This document shows, piece after piece, positions 43,524 to 52,547 of a DNA stretch of 64,000 nucleotides. Origin of the DNA: an uncultured Pseudomonadota bacterium (GTDB taxonomy: Bacteria; Pseudomonadota; Gammaproteobacteria; Burkholderiales; SG8-39). The DNA is taken from contig CAILKO010000008.1 of assembly GCA_903834835.1 (NCBI GenBank), forward strand, positions 18,684 to 82,683. Direction: 5' to 3'. Under the pieces are notes generated by a model. That model saw only the letters and a program-made list of their open reading frames with translations, did not search any database and was not told the origin of the DNA. Made by a program: the position numbers and the translations under genes. The first letter of the stretch is position 1; each line of letters starts with the position of its first letter.

Positions 43524-45314
43524 TCAGCGCCCGCGCATGAACAGGCGATCCAGGTCGGCAAGCGTGAGCTGGTACCAGGTCGGCCTGCCGTGGTTGCAGC
43601 TGCCTGAGCGCTCGGTTTCCTCCATCTCGCGCAGCAGTGCATTCATCTCGGGCGGACTGAGCGCGCGGTTGGCCCGCACCGCAGCGTGGCAGGCCATGCC
43701 TGCGAGCAGGGTATCGCGCCGGCTGGTAAGCACCTGCGCCGCACCGTATTCGCGCAGTTCCGCGAGCACCGAGCGGGCCAGCGCGACGATGTCACCGCCT
43801 GCCAGCAGCGCCGGCGCGCTGCGCACTGCGAGCTCCTGAGGACCTGCGGCGCTCATCTCCATGCCGAGCTTCGCGAGCGTTTCCCGATGCTCGTCCGCAA
43901 TGGCGAGGTCCAGACTATCGGCCCGAAACACCGCAGGCACGAGCAGCTGCTGACTCTGGACATCGTTCGATTCGATGCCCTCGCGCAGCTTCTCCATCAT
44001 GATCCGCTCGTGCGCTGCATGCATGTCTACCAGAACCAGGCCCGCTTCGTTCTGCGCGAGGATGTAGACGCCGTGGAGCTGCGCGAGCGCATAGCCGAGC
44101 GGCGGCACGCCGCGCCCGGCCTGCGGCACGCCGGCGGGATTCTGTTCCGCGGCGGCGTGCTGCGGGGCTGCAAAGCCGCCGCGCAGCAAATTTGTGTAGC
44201 CGGCAAGCGGTTGTTCCACGCCGAGCCTGTGCTGGAAGGCGGGCGCATGCGGCGCCGGAAATGCTGCGGGCCCGGCCGCCAGGGGCCGCAGGAAACCGGC
44301 GTCAGGCACCGGTGCGGGCGTGGCGCCCGCGCCGGGGGACAGCGCGCGTTTCACCGCGTGCATCACAAACTGGTGCACTGCGCGCGAATCGCGGAACCGG
44401 ACTTCGGTCTTGGCGGGGTGGACGTTCACATCGACCAGCGCCGGGTCGAGTTCCAGGTGGAGCACGTAGGCCGGGTGACGCTCGCCGTGCAGCAGCTCGC
44501 TGTAGGCCTCCCTGACCGCATGGGTAAGCAGCCGGTCGCGCACATAGCGTCCGTTCACATAGAGGTACTGCATGTCGGCGCGCCCGCGCGCGAGCTGCGC
44601 GGCACCCGCCAGGCCGTGGACCCTGAGCGGGCCCGCAAAGGCATCGACGGCGTGCGCCGCCTCGACGAAGCCTCGTTCCAGCAGGGCGGCGGCGCGCTCG
44701 GCCGGCGTCTGGGCAGGCAGGTGCGCGTTGACGCGCCCGTTGTGCTTCAGCGTGAAGGCGACATCCGGACGCGCAAGCGCGATCCGCCGGAACACGGTGT
44801 CGCAATGGCCGAACTCCGTGCCCTCGGTGCGCAGGAACTTGCGCCGCGCGGGCGTGTTGAAGTACAGGTCGGCTACCGTGACCGTGGTGCCTGCTTCCCG
44901 GGCAGCCGGCCGTGCATCGCCGACTGAATCGCCCTCGCCTTCGATGCTCCATGCGTGCGCGGCTACACGCGTGCGCGCAGTGAGTGCCACGCGTGCGACC
45001 GAGACGATCGAGGCCAGCGCTTCGCCGCGAAAGCCCATCGTGCCAACCGCTTCGAGATCCGCAAGGCCGCGGATCTTGCTCGTTGCGTGACGTGCAAGCG
45101 CAAGCCCGAGTTGCTCGTGCGCGATCCCCTCGCCGTCGTCCTCGACCTGCAGCAGCCGGGCGCCACCCTCCATCAGGGACACGCGTATCTCCGTGGCGTC
45201 GGCATCGAGGCTGTTCTCCAGCAACTCCTTCAGCACGGACGCGGGCCGATCGACCACTTCGCCCGCGGCGATCTGGCTGATCAGGAGTTCGGGCAGGAGC
45301 TGGATAACGGCCAT
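43524..45314 (-). CDS. mutL: DNA mismatch repair protein MutL
   Basis: A 596-residue GHKL ATPase. IAAGEVVDRPASVLKELLEN (motif I), DDGEGI and GTMGFRGEALASI bind ATP. The C-terminal domain has LVDMHAAHERIMME, close to the DQHA(x)2E(x)4E endonuclease motif (Gln to Met), with ACHAAVRAN and CNHGRPTWYQL. Betaproteobacteria usually lack MutH, so MutL is likely the nicking enzyme. ATG 45314 is the normal start; the open frame to 45782 extends into dedA antisense. TATAAT on the minus strand at 45387-45392 may start it. Confidence 0.97.
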   Translation of the reverse strand: MAVIQLLPELLISQIAAGEVVDRPASVLKELLENSLDADATEIRVSLMEGGARLLQVEDDGEGIAHEQLGLALARHATSKIRGLADLEAVGTMGFRGEALASIVSVARVALTARTRVAAHAWSIEGEGDSVGDARPAAREAGTTVTVADLYFNTPARRKFLRTEGTEFGHCDTVFRRIALARPDVAFTLKHNGRVNAHLPAQTPAERAAALLERGFVEAAHAVDAFAGPLRVHGLAGAAQLARGRADMQYLYVNGRYVRDRLLTHAVREAYSELLHGERHPAYVLHLELDPALVDVNVHPAKTEVRFRDSRAVHQFVMHAVKRALSPGAGATPAPVPDAGFLRPLAAGPAAFPAPHAPAFQHRLGVEQPLAGYTNLLRGGFAAPQHAAAEQNPAGVPQAGRGVPPLGYALAQLHGVYILAQNEAGLVLVDMHAAHERIMMEKLREGIESNDVQSQQLLVPAVFRADSLDLAIADEHRETLAKLGMEMSAAGPQELAVRSAPALLAGGDIVALARSVLAELREYGAAQVLTSRRDTLLAGMACHAAVRANRALSPPEMNALLREMEETERSGSCNHGRPTWYQLTLADLDRLFMRGR

Positions 45315-45416
45315 GGGTGTCAGGGCATCCGGGCGGCTCGGCGCGGCGGTCTGGAACGGCATGTGCCGCGCAGGGAAGGAGCGGGAATTATAGGCGGCGA
45401 CCGCTAGAATCGCGCC

Positions 45417-46058
45417 ATGGAACTCATGCTCTGGCTGTGGGATTTCGCCGTGCACCTGGATGTGCATCTGGCCAATTTTGTCGCCGCGTACGGCGCCTGG
45501 GTCTATGCACTCCTGTTCCTGATCGTATTCTGCGAGACCGGCCTGGTGGTCACGCCCTTTCTGCCGGGCGATTCGCTGTTGTTCGTGGTGGGTGCGCTCG
45601 CGGCGGCGGGCGGGATGGACATTGCGATCGTGATGCTGGTGCTGATCTCGGCAGCGCTTTGCGGGGACAACGTCAATTACTTCTTCGGTCGCTGGGCGGG
45701 TCCGCGTGTGTTCCAGCTGCGCGAGGCACGCTGGCTCAATCACCGTCACCTGGAGCGCAGTCAGGCCTTCTACGCGCGTCACGGGGGCAAGACCATCGTC
45801 ATGGCGCGCTTCGTGCCCATCGTGCGGACCTTCGCGCCATTCGTGGCCGGAATCGGCCGCATGTTCTATCCGAGGTTCCTCGCCTTCAGCGTGGGCGGGG
45901 CGATCCTGTGGGTGGTATCGCTGTGCCTCGCAGGCTATTACTTCGGCAACATCCCGATCGTGAAGAAGAACCTGACCGCCGTGATCATGGGCATCATTAT
46001 TCTGTCGGTGCTGCCGGTGGCGCTCAGCTGGTGGAACACGCGGACAGCGCGCAGATGA
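45417..46058 (+). CDS. DedA-family membrane protein
   Basis: A 213-residue polytopic protein with FCETGLVVTPFLPGDSLLF, the DedA re-entrant loop signature, and a later ARFVPIVRTFAPFVAGIGRM carrying conserved arginines. DedA proteins are thought to recycle or move undecaprenyl phosphate or other lipids. TAGAAT at 45405-45410 ends six bases before ATG 45417, so the message may be nearly leaderless. It sits on the plus strand between the minus-strand mutL and amidase genes, splitting a cluster that is continuous in many relatives. Confidence 0.93.
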   Translation: MELMLWLWDFAVHLDVHLANFVAAYGAWVYALLFLIVFCETGLVVTPFLPGDSLLFVVGALAAAGGMDIAIVMLVLISAALCGDNVNYFFGRWAGPRVFQLREARWLNHRHLERSQAFYARHGGKTIVMARFVPIVRTFAPFVAGIGRMFYPRFLAFSVGGAILWVVSLCLAGYYFGNIPIVKKNLTAVIMGIIILSVLPVALSWWNTRTARR

Positions 46059-46079
46059 TCAAGGACCGCTGATTGCAGA

Positions 46080-47597
46080 TCAGTTTGACGCGACCGTCGA
46101 CTGCGGGCGCGGCGGGTGCTTCTGCAGATAGGCCTTGATGCCTTTCAGCACCGCGCGCGCAAGCTCCATCTGGTAGGACTCGTCGCGCAGGCGCGCCTCC
46201 TCTTCGGGATTGGAGATGAACGCGGTCTCGACCAGAATCGACGGGATGTCGGGCGCTTTCAGCACCGCGAAGCTCGCCTGTTCGACACGCCGCTTGTGCA
46301 GAGTGTTCACCTGACCGAGCTGGGCTAGCACCGCATTGCCCAGGCGCAGGCTGTGGTCGATGGTCGCGGTCTGCGACAGATCGAGCAGCGTCTGCGCCAG
46401 GTAGCGGTCTTTCACGCCCAGGTTCACGCCGCCGATCAGGTCTGCCTCGTTTTCCTTTTTCGCGAGCCAGCGCGCCGCCTCGGAGGTCGCGCGCCGCTCC
46501 GAGAGCGCGAATACGGACGAGCCGCGCGCGCGCGGCTTGATGAAGGCATCGGCGTGGATCGACACGAGGAGATCGGCTTTCAGCCTGCGCGCCTTCTCCA
46601 CGCGTCCGGGCAAGGGAATGTAGAAATCGCCATCGCGCGTGAGCACTGCGCGCAGATCGGGCTCCTCGTCGATGAGCTCTTTCAGGCGACGCGCGATCGT
46701 CAGCGTGACGTCCTTCTCGCGTGTGCCGTTCCGGCCCAGCGCGCCGGGATCTTCTCCGCCGTGCCCGGGATCGATCACGATCGTGGCAAACCGGGCCATT
46801 TTCGCGGGAGCGGGAGAGGCCTTCACGACAGTCTCGGCAGAGGGCAGCCTGGGCGTGGCCGGCGACACAGTGCCGGCAGATGCCGCCGCTGCGGCAGTGG
46901 GTGGTGAGGGCTGTGCCGGGGCGCTCTGGCTCTGGGGTGTGGGCAGGGGCGCTTTCGGTGCATCTTGCGTTACGGACCGCGCGGGTGGCGCGGCCGCGGG
47001 CCGTGGATCGAGCAGCGCTGCGAGCGGATCGGGGGGAACCAGGGGATAGAGGTCGAGCACCAGCCGGTGGGAATACTCACCGACCGGTTTGAGTGAGAAC
47101 ACCTGGGATTTCACTTCGGTCTTCAGATCGAGCACGATGCGCACCACGCCCGGTCGATTGCGCGCCACGCGCAGCTTCGCGATGTACGGGTCGGCTGCGG
47201 TGATCCGGTTCTGAAGTTCGCTCAGCTGCGGCCCGATATCCACGCCCTCGATATCCAGCACCAGCCGCTCGGGATCCTTGACGCTGAATACCTGGAAGCG
47301 AAGCTCGCGGCGTGCCTCGAAGGTGAGACGGGTGTAGTCGGGTGCCGGCCAGACCCGGGCGGCGATCAAGGTCTCGGCAGCGGTCTGGCTCCAGACGCCT
47401 GCGGGCAGCGCGGGGGAGAGCAGCAGGGCTGCAAGCAGAACGCGAAGCAGGCTCAGGCTCGGGCGGTGCAGCGTGCGAGCAGCGTTCGCCCCTGTTCGGA
47501 GCCCGCGCGGAGCCGTGCCCGTCGCGCCTCCCCGGTCACGATCAGTTCGATGTCGAGGTCGGGCGAGCCGAGCGCAGCACCGGCCCGCTCCGGCCAT
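46080..47597 (-). CDS. amiC: N-acetylmuramoyl-L-alanine amidase, AmiC type
   Basis: About 505 residues. LSLLRVLLAALLLSPALPAG is a signal peptide; an AMIN domain (about 85-200) and a Pro/Ala linker follow. The catalytic amidase_3 domain starts with TIVIDPGHGGEDPGALG (zinc His) and later has VSIHADAF and ILVETAFISNPEEE (catalytic Glu). It splits septal peptidoglycan during division. The start is unclear: the nearest ATG (47597) gives a basic 60-residue lead and overlaps tsaE by 145 bases. CTG 47468 would fit the signal peptide better but lacks a ribosome site. Confidence 0.93.
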   Translation of the reverse strand: MAGAGRCCARLARPRHRTDRDRGGATGTAPRGLRTGANAARTLHRPSLSLLRVLLAALLLSPALPAGVWSQTAAETLIAARVWPAPDYTRLTFEARRELRFQVFSVKDPERLVLDIEGVDIGPQLSELQNRITAADPYIAKLRVARNRPGVVRIVLDLKTEVKSQVFSLKPVGEYSHRLVLDLYPLVPPDPLAALLDPRPAAAPPARSVTQDAPKAPLPTPQSQSAPAQPSPPTAAAAASAGTVSPATPRLPSAETVVKASPAPAKMARFATIVIDPGHGGEDPGALGRNGTREKDVTLTIARRLKELIDEEPDLRAVLTRDGDFYIPLPGRVEKARRLKADLLVSIHADAFIKPRARGSSVFALSERRATSEAARWLAKKENEADLIGGVNLGVKDRYLAQTLLDLSQTATIDHSLRLGNAVLAQLGQVNTLHKRRVEQASFAVLKAPDIPSILVETAFISNPEEEARLRDESYQMELARAVLKGIKAYLQKHPPRPQSTVASN

Positions 47598-47953
47598 TCG
47601 ACCAAGCAGACGGCATGCGTATTGAAGTGCTCCGCCAAACCGGCTTCCAGCCATTCTGAAGGTCGCTCGAACCTATAGAAATCAAAATGATATAAGTGTA
47701 ATCTCGAAAGCGCGTAATGTTCAACCAGGGTGTAGGTCGGACTCTTCACACGCGCGGTCCAGCCGAGGGAGCGCAGCAGACCCCGAACCAGCGTCGTTTT
47801 GCCGGCCCCGAGGTCGCCGCGCAGATGTATCTGCAGGCCCGCACCGAGTCCGCCGCCGATCTGCGCGCCGAGCGCGAGCGTTGCCGCCTCGTCGGGGAGC
47901 GCGAGCTCGATGGACGGGGATTCGGGGTTCGTTTCGGGCGAGGCGCTATTCAT
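47453..47953 (-). CDS. tsaE: tRNA threonylcarbamoyladenosine biosynthesis ATPase TsaE
   Basis: A 166-residue P-loop protein. LRGDLGAGKTTLVRGLL is Walker A, KSPTYTLVEHY is the switch-like motif and LYHFDFYRFERPSEWLEAGL matches the family. VEWPERAG is also conserved. With TsaB/C/D it makes t6A37 in tRNAs. ATG 47953 is chosen; the open frame to 48019 runs into queG. The amidase gene overlaps its 3' part, and queG starts divergently 30 bases away. Confidence 0.95.
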   Translation of the reverse strand: MNSASPETNPESPSIELALPDEAATLALGAQIGGGLGAGLQIHLRGDLGAGKTTLVRGLLRSLGWTARVKSPTYTLVEHYALSRLHLYHFDFYRFERPSEWLEAGLAEHFNTHAVCLVEWPERAGAALGSPDLDIELIVTGEARRARLRAGSEQGRTLLARCTARA

Positions 47954-47982
47954 GTATGGATGCTTCGCGGGATGATGCGCAG

Positions 47983-49089
47983 ATGACGCAGACCGATACC
48001 GGGCTCGACTATGGAGCACTTGCCGAGCGCATACGCGGCTGGGGGCAGGCGCTCGGATTTCAGGCGGTGGGATTCGCGAGCGCCGACCTCTCCGAGGCCG
48101 CGCCGCGTCTCGCGCGCTGGCTGGACATGGGTTGGCACGGGGAAATGGATTATATGCCCCGGCATGCAGCGCTCAGGACGCAGCCCGGGGCGCTCGTTCC
48201 GGGCACGATCAGCGTGATCAGCTGCCGGATGAACTACGTGCCCGAGGCGGCCGGGGACCCGCAGCTCGAGTGGGCGGCGATCGGCACGCCGGATCGCGCC
48301 TATGTGGCGCGCTATGCGCGCGGCCGCGATTACCACAAGCTGATGCGTGCGCGCCTTGCCCTGCTGTGTGACCGGATACGCGCCGTCACGGGAACGTTCG
48401 GGCACCGCGTATTCTCCGATTCCGCTCCGGTGATGGAAGTCGAGCTCGCGGCGCGCGCCGGCCTCGGCTGGCGCGGCAAGCACACGCTGCTATTGTCGCG
48501 CGAGGCGGGGTCCTGGTTCTTCCTGGGCGATATCTACTGCGACCTGCCGCTGCCTGCGGATACCCCGTCCGCGGAGCATTGCGGGCGCTGCACCCGTTGC
48601 ATCGACATCTGTCCCACGCAGGCCATCCGCGCGCCCTACCAGCTTGATGCGCGCCGCTGCATCTCCTATCTCACGATCGAGCACCGCAGCGCGATTCCGG
48701 AGGAATTGCGGCCGCTGATCGGGAACCGCGTCTACGGTTGCGACGACTGCCAGCTGGTCTGCCCGTGGAATTCCTTCGCGCAGAACAGCGATGAAGCGGA
48801 CTATGCCGTGCGCAACGGTCTCGACACGGCCCGGCTGGTCGAACTCTTCGGCTGGAACGAGACGGAATTCGAAGCGCGGCTCGCAGGTTCGGCGATCCGC
48901 CGCATCGGCTACGAACGCTGGCAGCGCAATCTCGCGGTCGGACTCGGCAATGCGCTCGCCGCGCTGGGCGACGCGCCGGCGGCGCTCGCGATCAGGGATC
49001 TGCTGCGCGCCCGGCGCGATACGGCGACCCCGCTCGTGCGCGAACACATCGACTGGGCATTGTGTCAGGGGGCGGCGCAGCGCGGCTGA
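47983..49089 (+). CDS. queG: Epoxyqueuosine reductase
   Basis: A 368-residue enzyme with a cobalamin-binding front part (RNLAVGLGN near the C-terminal HEAT-like part) and two [4Fe-4S] clusters bound by HCGRCTRCIDICPTQAI and GCDDCQLVCPWN. The catalytic Asp region is near HRVFSDSAPVMEVELAARAG. It reduces epoxyqueuosine to queuosine in tRNA. ATG 47983 is used; ATG 47956 is nine codons upstream. It is divergent from tsaE, a common pairing in Proteobacteria, and cobalamin use fits the adenosyltransferase at 23164. Confidence 0.96.
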   Translation: MTQTDTGLDYGALAERIRGWGQALGFQAVGFASADLSEAAPRLARWLDMGWHGEMDYMPRHAALRTQPGALVPGTISVISCRMNYVPEAAGDPQLEWAAIGTPDRAYVARYARGRDYHKLMRARLALLCDRIRAVTGTFGHRVFSDSAPVMEVELAARAGLGWRGKHTLLLSREAGSWFFLGDIYCDLPLPADTPSAEHCGRCTRCIDICPTQAIRAPYQLDARRCISYLTIEHRSAIPEELRPLIGNRVYGCDDCQLVCPWNSFAQNSDEADYAVRNGLDTARLVELFGWNETEFEARLAGSAIRRIGYERWQRNLAVGLGNALAALGDAPAALAIRDLLRARRDTATPLVREHIDWALCQGAAQRG

Positions 49090-49117
49090 GCGGTATGCCG
49101 GACGCTGCGCCAGGCGC

Positions 49118-49981
49118 TCAGGGCTGCTCGCCCGAGGCGATCGGTCGCGCGGGGTCGCTCGACCACTCGCTCCAGGAACCCGCGTAGAGCCGCGAGCCCG
49201 GCAGGCCCGCGAGCGCCATCGCGTAGATATTGTGGCAGGCGCTCACCCCGGATCCGCAGTAGTGCACGATATCCTCGGCAGGGCGATCCTGCAGCAGCGC
49301 CGCGAACTCGGCATGCAGCATCTCGGGGGACTTGAATCGCCCGGCGGCATCCAGGTTCAGCTGAAAGTTGCGGTTGAGCGCTCCGGGAATATGGCCGGCG
49401 CGGGAATCCAGCTTTTCCTCGGTCCCTGCATAGCGCGGCGCGGCGCGGCCATCAAGCAGGGTGAAACGCGCCCGGGCGAGATTGTCTTCGACTTCGGCGA
49501 CCGTGACGCGAAGCGCCGTTGCCGCAGGTGTCGGGTAAGCCACGCTCTGGTGCGAGGGTGGCGCGTCGGTCATCGGCAGACCTTCCGCAAGCCACGCAGG
49601 CAGCCCGCCATCGAGCAAGGCGGCGTCGCGGTGTCCGATCCAGCGCAGCATCCACCACAGGCGCGATGCGGCCATCCCGCCCGCGTCGTCATAGGCGATG
49701 ACGCGGTGCGCGGGCCCGATGCCCTGCTCGCCCAGCCAGCGTGCGAAGGCCAGGGGATCGGGCAGCGGGTGGCGGCCGTTACGGCCGTTCTTGGGCGCGG
49801 AAAGATCGCGGTCCAGATGCGCAAACAGCGCGCCCGGCAGATGGGCCTTGCGGTACTCGGCCTCGCCCCAGTCGGGTGCCGCGAGATTGTGGCGGCAGTC
49901 GACGAGGCGCCAGCCCTCGTCCTGCAGATGTTCCGCGAGCGTCGCCGGGGAGACGAGCAATACCTGCGATCCGGGACTCAT
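49118..49981 (-). CDS. sseA: 3-mercaptopyruvate/thiosulfate sulfurtransferase (two rhodanese domains)
   Basis: A 287-residue protein with two rhodanese folds. The first (about 1-145) has RLVDCRHNLAAPDWGEAEY without an active Cys. The second has FTLLDGRAAPRY, GHIPGALNRNFQ and the active loop IVHYCGSGVSACHN, matching the CGSGV(T/S)A loop of mercaptopyruvate enzymes. It follows a Rieske oxygenase gene after 21 bases on the same strand and may support Fe-S or sulfur chemistry. The 3' end is convergent to queG. Confidence 0.93.
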   Translation of the reverse strand: MSPGSQVLLVSPATLAEHLQDEGWRLVDCRHNLAAPDWGEAEYRKAHLPGALFAHLDRDLSAPKNGRNGRHPLPDPLAFARWLGEQGIGPAHRVIAYDDAGGMAASRLWWMLRWIGHRDAALLDGGLPAWLAEGLPMTDAPPSHQSVAYPTPAATALRVTVAEVEDNLARARFTLLDGRAAPRYAGTEEKLDSRAGHIPGALNRNFQLNLDAAGRFKSPEMLHAEFAALLQDRPAEDIVHYCGSGVSACHNIYAMALAGLPGSRLYAGSWSEWSSDPARPIASGEQP

Positions 49982-50002
49982 CTGCGTCGGGCGCGGGCCG
50001 GT

Positions 50003-51115
50003 TCAGGCCGACGCGACACTCGCAGGAAGATTGCGGCGCATCCACTCGTGGAAGTGCATTTCCGCATCTTCCATCGGCGACTGGTAGGGGCCGCGGTCGT
50101 CGAGACCGCGCTCCCACAGCGCGCGCCTGCCGCGGTCCATGCGCTCGCAGAGGATCCCGTCTTCGATCGCGGTCTCGACATAGGCCTGCTGCTGGGCCTT
50201 GATGAATTCGGGTTCATTGCCGACGATGTCCTCGGGGTAATAGATCTCGACCACGTTGGTCGTGAGCGCGGGCGAACGCGCGAGCAGCGTGGACACCACC
50301 AGCACGTTCGGGTACCACTCGAGCATGATGTTCGGGTAGTAGCTCATCCACAGCGCGCCGTACTTAGGCGTGCGGCCGTTCAGGTACTTGCGGCAGGCCT
50401 CGTGCCAGGGACCATAGCCGGGCGTGCCCGGGCGCGCAAAGCCGTTCTTCGCGGCAATGTACTGGATCGACCAGTTGTCCCCGTATTCGATGCGAAAGTC
50501 GCCGCAGTCTGCGAAGTTGCCCAGGCCCGGGTGGTAGGGGTCGACGTGGTACAGCTCGAGATAGACCTCGACGAAGGTTTTCCAGTTGGTCGGATAGTCT
50601 TCGATCATCGTGCGCCCGAGCCGGTAGCCGCTGAAGTCGAAGTCGATCGCCGCGCCCAGCGTGGCGAGGTCCGTGTTCGGGTCGCGCGGGCCCTCGAACA
50701 ACAGTCCGTTCCAGTTGAACAGGGGTGTGGAATGCAGGCCGGTGCCCGGATTCTGAGGGAAGTGCGGCGCACCGATGAGCGCGCCATGGAGGTCGTAGTT
50801 CCAGCGATGGAACGGACAGGCGATGCGGCGCATGTTGCCGCTGCCTTCAAGCATGATGGCCTGCCGATGACGGCACACATTCGACAGCAGTTCGATGCCG
50901 CCGGCATTGCGCACCAGCACCCGGGCGTGTCCCTCCCACTCGAGCGTCCGGTAATCGCCCACGTTCGGGAGCGTGAGTTCATGGCCGACGTAGTTCGCGC
51001 CCCTGTTGAACAGCAGCTCCTTCTCGAGCTGGAAGATCGCGGGGTCGAAGTACCAGGACACCGGCAGCTGAGGGCTGGCCGGCTTGACGTGATTCAGCGT
51101 GGCGAGATCGGACAT
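50003..51115 (-). CDS. Rieske non-heme iron oxygenase, alpha subunit
   Basis: A 370-residue oxygenase. The Rieske cluster is bound by VCRHRQAIML with ACPFHRWNYDLHG (CxH then CxxH). The mononuclear iron site appears in NWKTFVEVYLELYHVDPYHPGLG (Glu bridging, His-His). The sequence resembles choline or carnitine monooxygenase and related demethylating oxygenases rather than classical aromatic dioxygenases. It needs a reductase, which is not encoded nearby. The start ATG 51115 is divergent from xseB. Confidence 0.92.
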   Translation of the reverse strand: MSDLATLNHVKPASPQLPVSWYFDPAIFQLEKELLFNRGANYVGHELTLPNVGDYRTLEWEGHARVLVRNAGGIELLSNVCRHRQAIMLEGSGNMRRIACPFHRWNYDLHGALIGAPHFPQNPGTGLHSTPLFNWNGLLFEGPRDPNTDLATLGAAIDFDFSGYRLGRTMIEDYPTNWKTFVEVYLELYHVDPYHPGLGNFADCGDFRIEYGDNWSIQYIAAKNGFARPGTPGYGPWHEACRKYLNGRTPKYGALWMSYYPNIMLEWYPNVLVVSTLLARSPALTTNVVEIYYPEDIVGNEPEFIKAQQQAYVETAIEDGILCERMDRGRRALWERGLDDRGPYQSPMEDAEMHFHEWMRRNLPASVASA

Positions 51116-51249
51116 TGGCTTGGGCAGTCTCCCGGGCCGGAAGAGGTCTTGCCATTTTAACGCGGCGAAGTTTGACCGCCCAGTCCCTCTCCGTTAAGGT
51201 TCCAGCCTCGCGACCCACGCAGTTTCCGGACGCCAGTCCGGGCCCATCT

Positions 51250-51543
51250 ATGAGCAGGCAATCGTCCAGAAGTTCACCGCCGGATACCGAGGCAGGCGCC
51301 ACGCCCGGCTTCGAGCAGGCGCTCGCCGAACTCGAGAAGATCGTGACCCGCATGGAAGGCGGGCAGTTGAGCCTCGAGGAGGCGCTGGCGTCCCACAAGC
51401 GCGGACTGGAACTCGCGCGGCTGTGCCAGACGCGTCTGGAGGCCGCGCAGCAACAGGTCCGGATACTCGAGGGCGATGTCCTCAAACCCCTGTCCTTCGG
51501 CAATGCTGCGGAGGATGAATCAGACGATACGCATGACGACTGA
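51250..51543 (+). CDS. xseB: Exodeoxyribonuclease VII small subunit
   Basis: A 97-residue protein. FEQALAELEKIVTRMEGGQL and LEEALASHKRGLELARLCQ are the XseB helical core. It partners XseA (23725-25008 here). ATG 51250 is chosen; the open frame from 51115 overlaps the divergent oxygenase start. It heads xseB-ispA-dxs and overlaps ispA by 11 bases. An acidic C-terminal tail ([10 protein letters not shown]) extends beyond the core. Confidence 0.93.
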   Translation: MSRQSSRSSPPDTEAGATPGFEQALAELEKIVTRMEGGQLSLEEALASHKRGLELARLCQTRLEAAQQQVRILEGDVLKPLSFGNAAEDESDDTHDD

Positions 51544-52432
51544 GCCGGATTTCCAGGCCTGGATGGGGGCGACGCAGGCGCGCGTCGAAGTGGCACTGGC
51601 CCGTTTTCTGCCTCTACCGGAAATAGCGCCTGCAAAACTCCACCAGGCGATGCGCTACGCGGTGCTCGATGGCGGCAAGCGGGTCCGGCCCCTGCTGTGT
51701 TTCGCCGCGGGTGCGCTGACCGGGGCGCCCGTCGAGCGGGTCGAACGAGCAGCCTGCGCCGTCGAGATGATTCATGCCTACTCGCTCGTGCATGACGACA
51801 TGCCCTGCATGGACGACGACACGCTGCGTCGAGGCAAGCCCACCGTGCATGTGGAGTTCGACGAGGCCACGGCGCTCCTGGTGGGCGATGCGCTGCAGTC
51901 GCTCGCTTTTCAACTGCTCGCCGAGCCCGGGCTCCTTGGCGATCCCGAACGACAGTTGCGCATGCTGCACGCGCTGGCGCTGGCCTCGGGCTCGCGCGGC
52001 ATGGCGGGCGGGCAGGCGATCGATCTCGCTGCGACCGGGAACACGCTCAGCGTGCCCGAACTCGAGTTCATGCATATCCACAAGACCGGCGCGCTGATCC
52101 GCGCGGCGGTGCAGCTCGGCACCGAGTGCGGCGCGCCCTTGCCCGCCGAGGCGCATGCGGGACTTGACCGCTACGCGAAGCTGATCGGCCTTGCCTTCCA
52201 GGTGGTAGACGACGTACTCGATGCGGAGGCAAGCACCGCCACGCTCGGCAAGACGGCGGGCAAGGATCAGCAGCAGAACAAGCCGACCTACGTGTCCGCG
52301 CTCGGTATCGCGCGCGCCAGGGCGCTTGCTGAAGAAATGCGCGCCGAGGCGCATGCGGCGCTTGCCGGCCTGGGAACGCAGACGAAGCGACTCGCGGAAC
52401 TTGCGGACTTCGTCGTGTTGAGAAAGTTCTGA
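51533..52432 (+). CDS. ispA: Farnesyl (or geranyl) diphosphate synthase
   Basis: A 299-residue all-helical prenyl synthase. [19 protein letters not shown] binds isopentenyl diphosphate; [20 protein letters not shown] is the first Asp-rich site and [13 protein letters not shown] the second. [14 protein letters not shown] and [14 protein letters not shown] are conserved. The residues before the first Asp site suggest a C15 product. ATG 51533 is used; ATG 51515 is directly adjacent to GGAGG, too near. The product feeds ubiquinone and undecaprenyl synthesis; dxs follows. Confidence 0.95.
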   Translation: MTTEPDFQAWMGATQARVEVALARFLPLPEIAPAKLHQAMRYAVLDGGKRVRPLLCFAAGALTGAPVERVERAACAVEMIHAYSLVHDDMPCMDDDTLRRGKPTVHVEFDEATALLVGDALQSLAFQLLAEPGLLGDPERQLRMLHALALASGSRGMAGGQAIDLAATGNTLSVPELEFMHIHKTGALIRAAVQLGTECGAPLPAEAHAGLDRYAKLIGLAFQVVDDVLDAEASTATLGKTAGKDQQQNKPTYVSALGIARARALAEEMRAEAHAALAGLGTQTKRLAELADFVVLRKF

Positions 52433-52547
52433 GCGTGCGCGCGGCAGCGAAGCAAGGCGGGCAGGATCGATGAGCGCGGGCGGCGCAACCCTGTCCGGCG
52501 ATACACCGGCGCTCAACCCCGAGGCGCCCCGCGACTACAATCCACGA

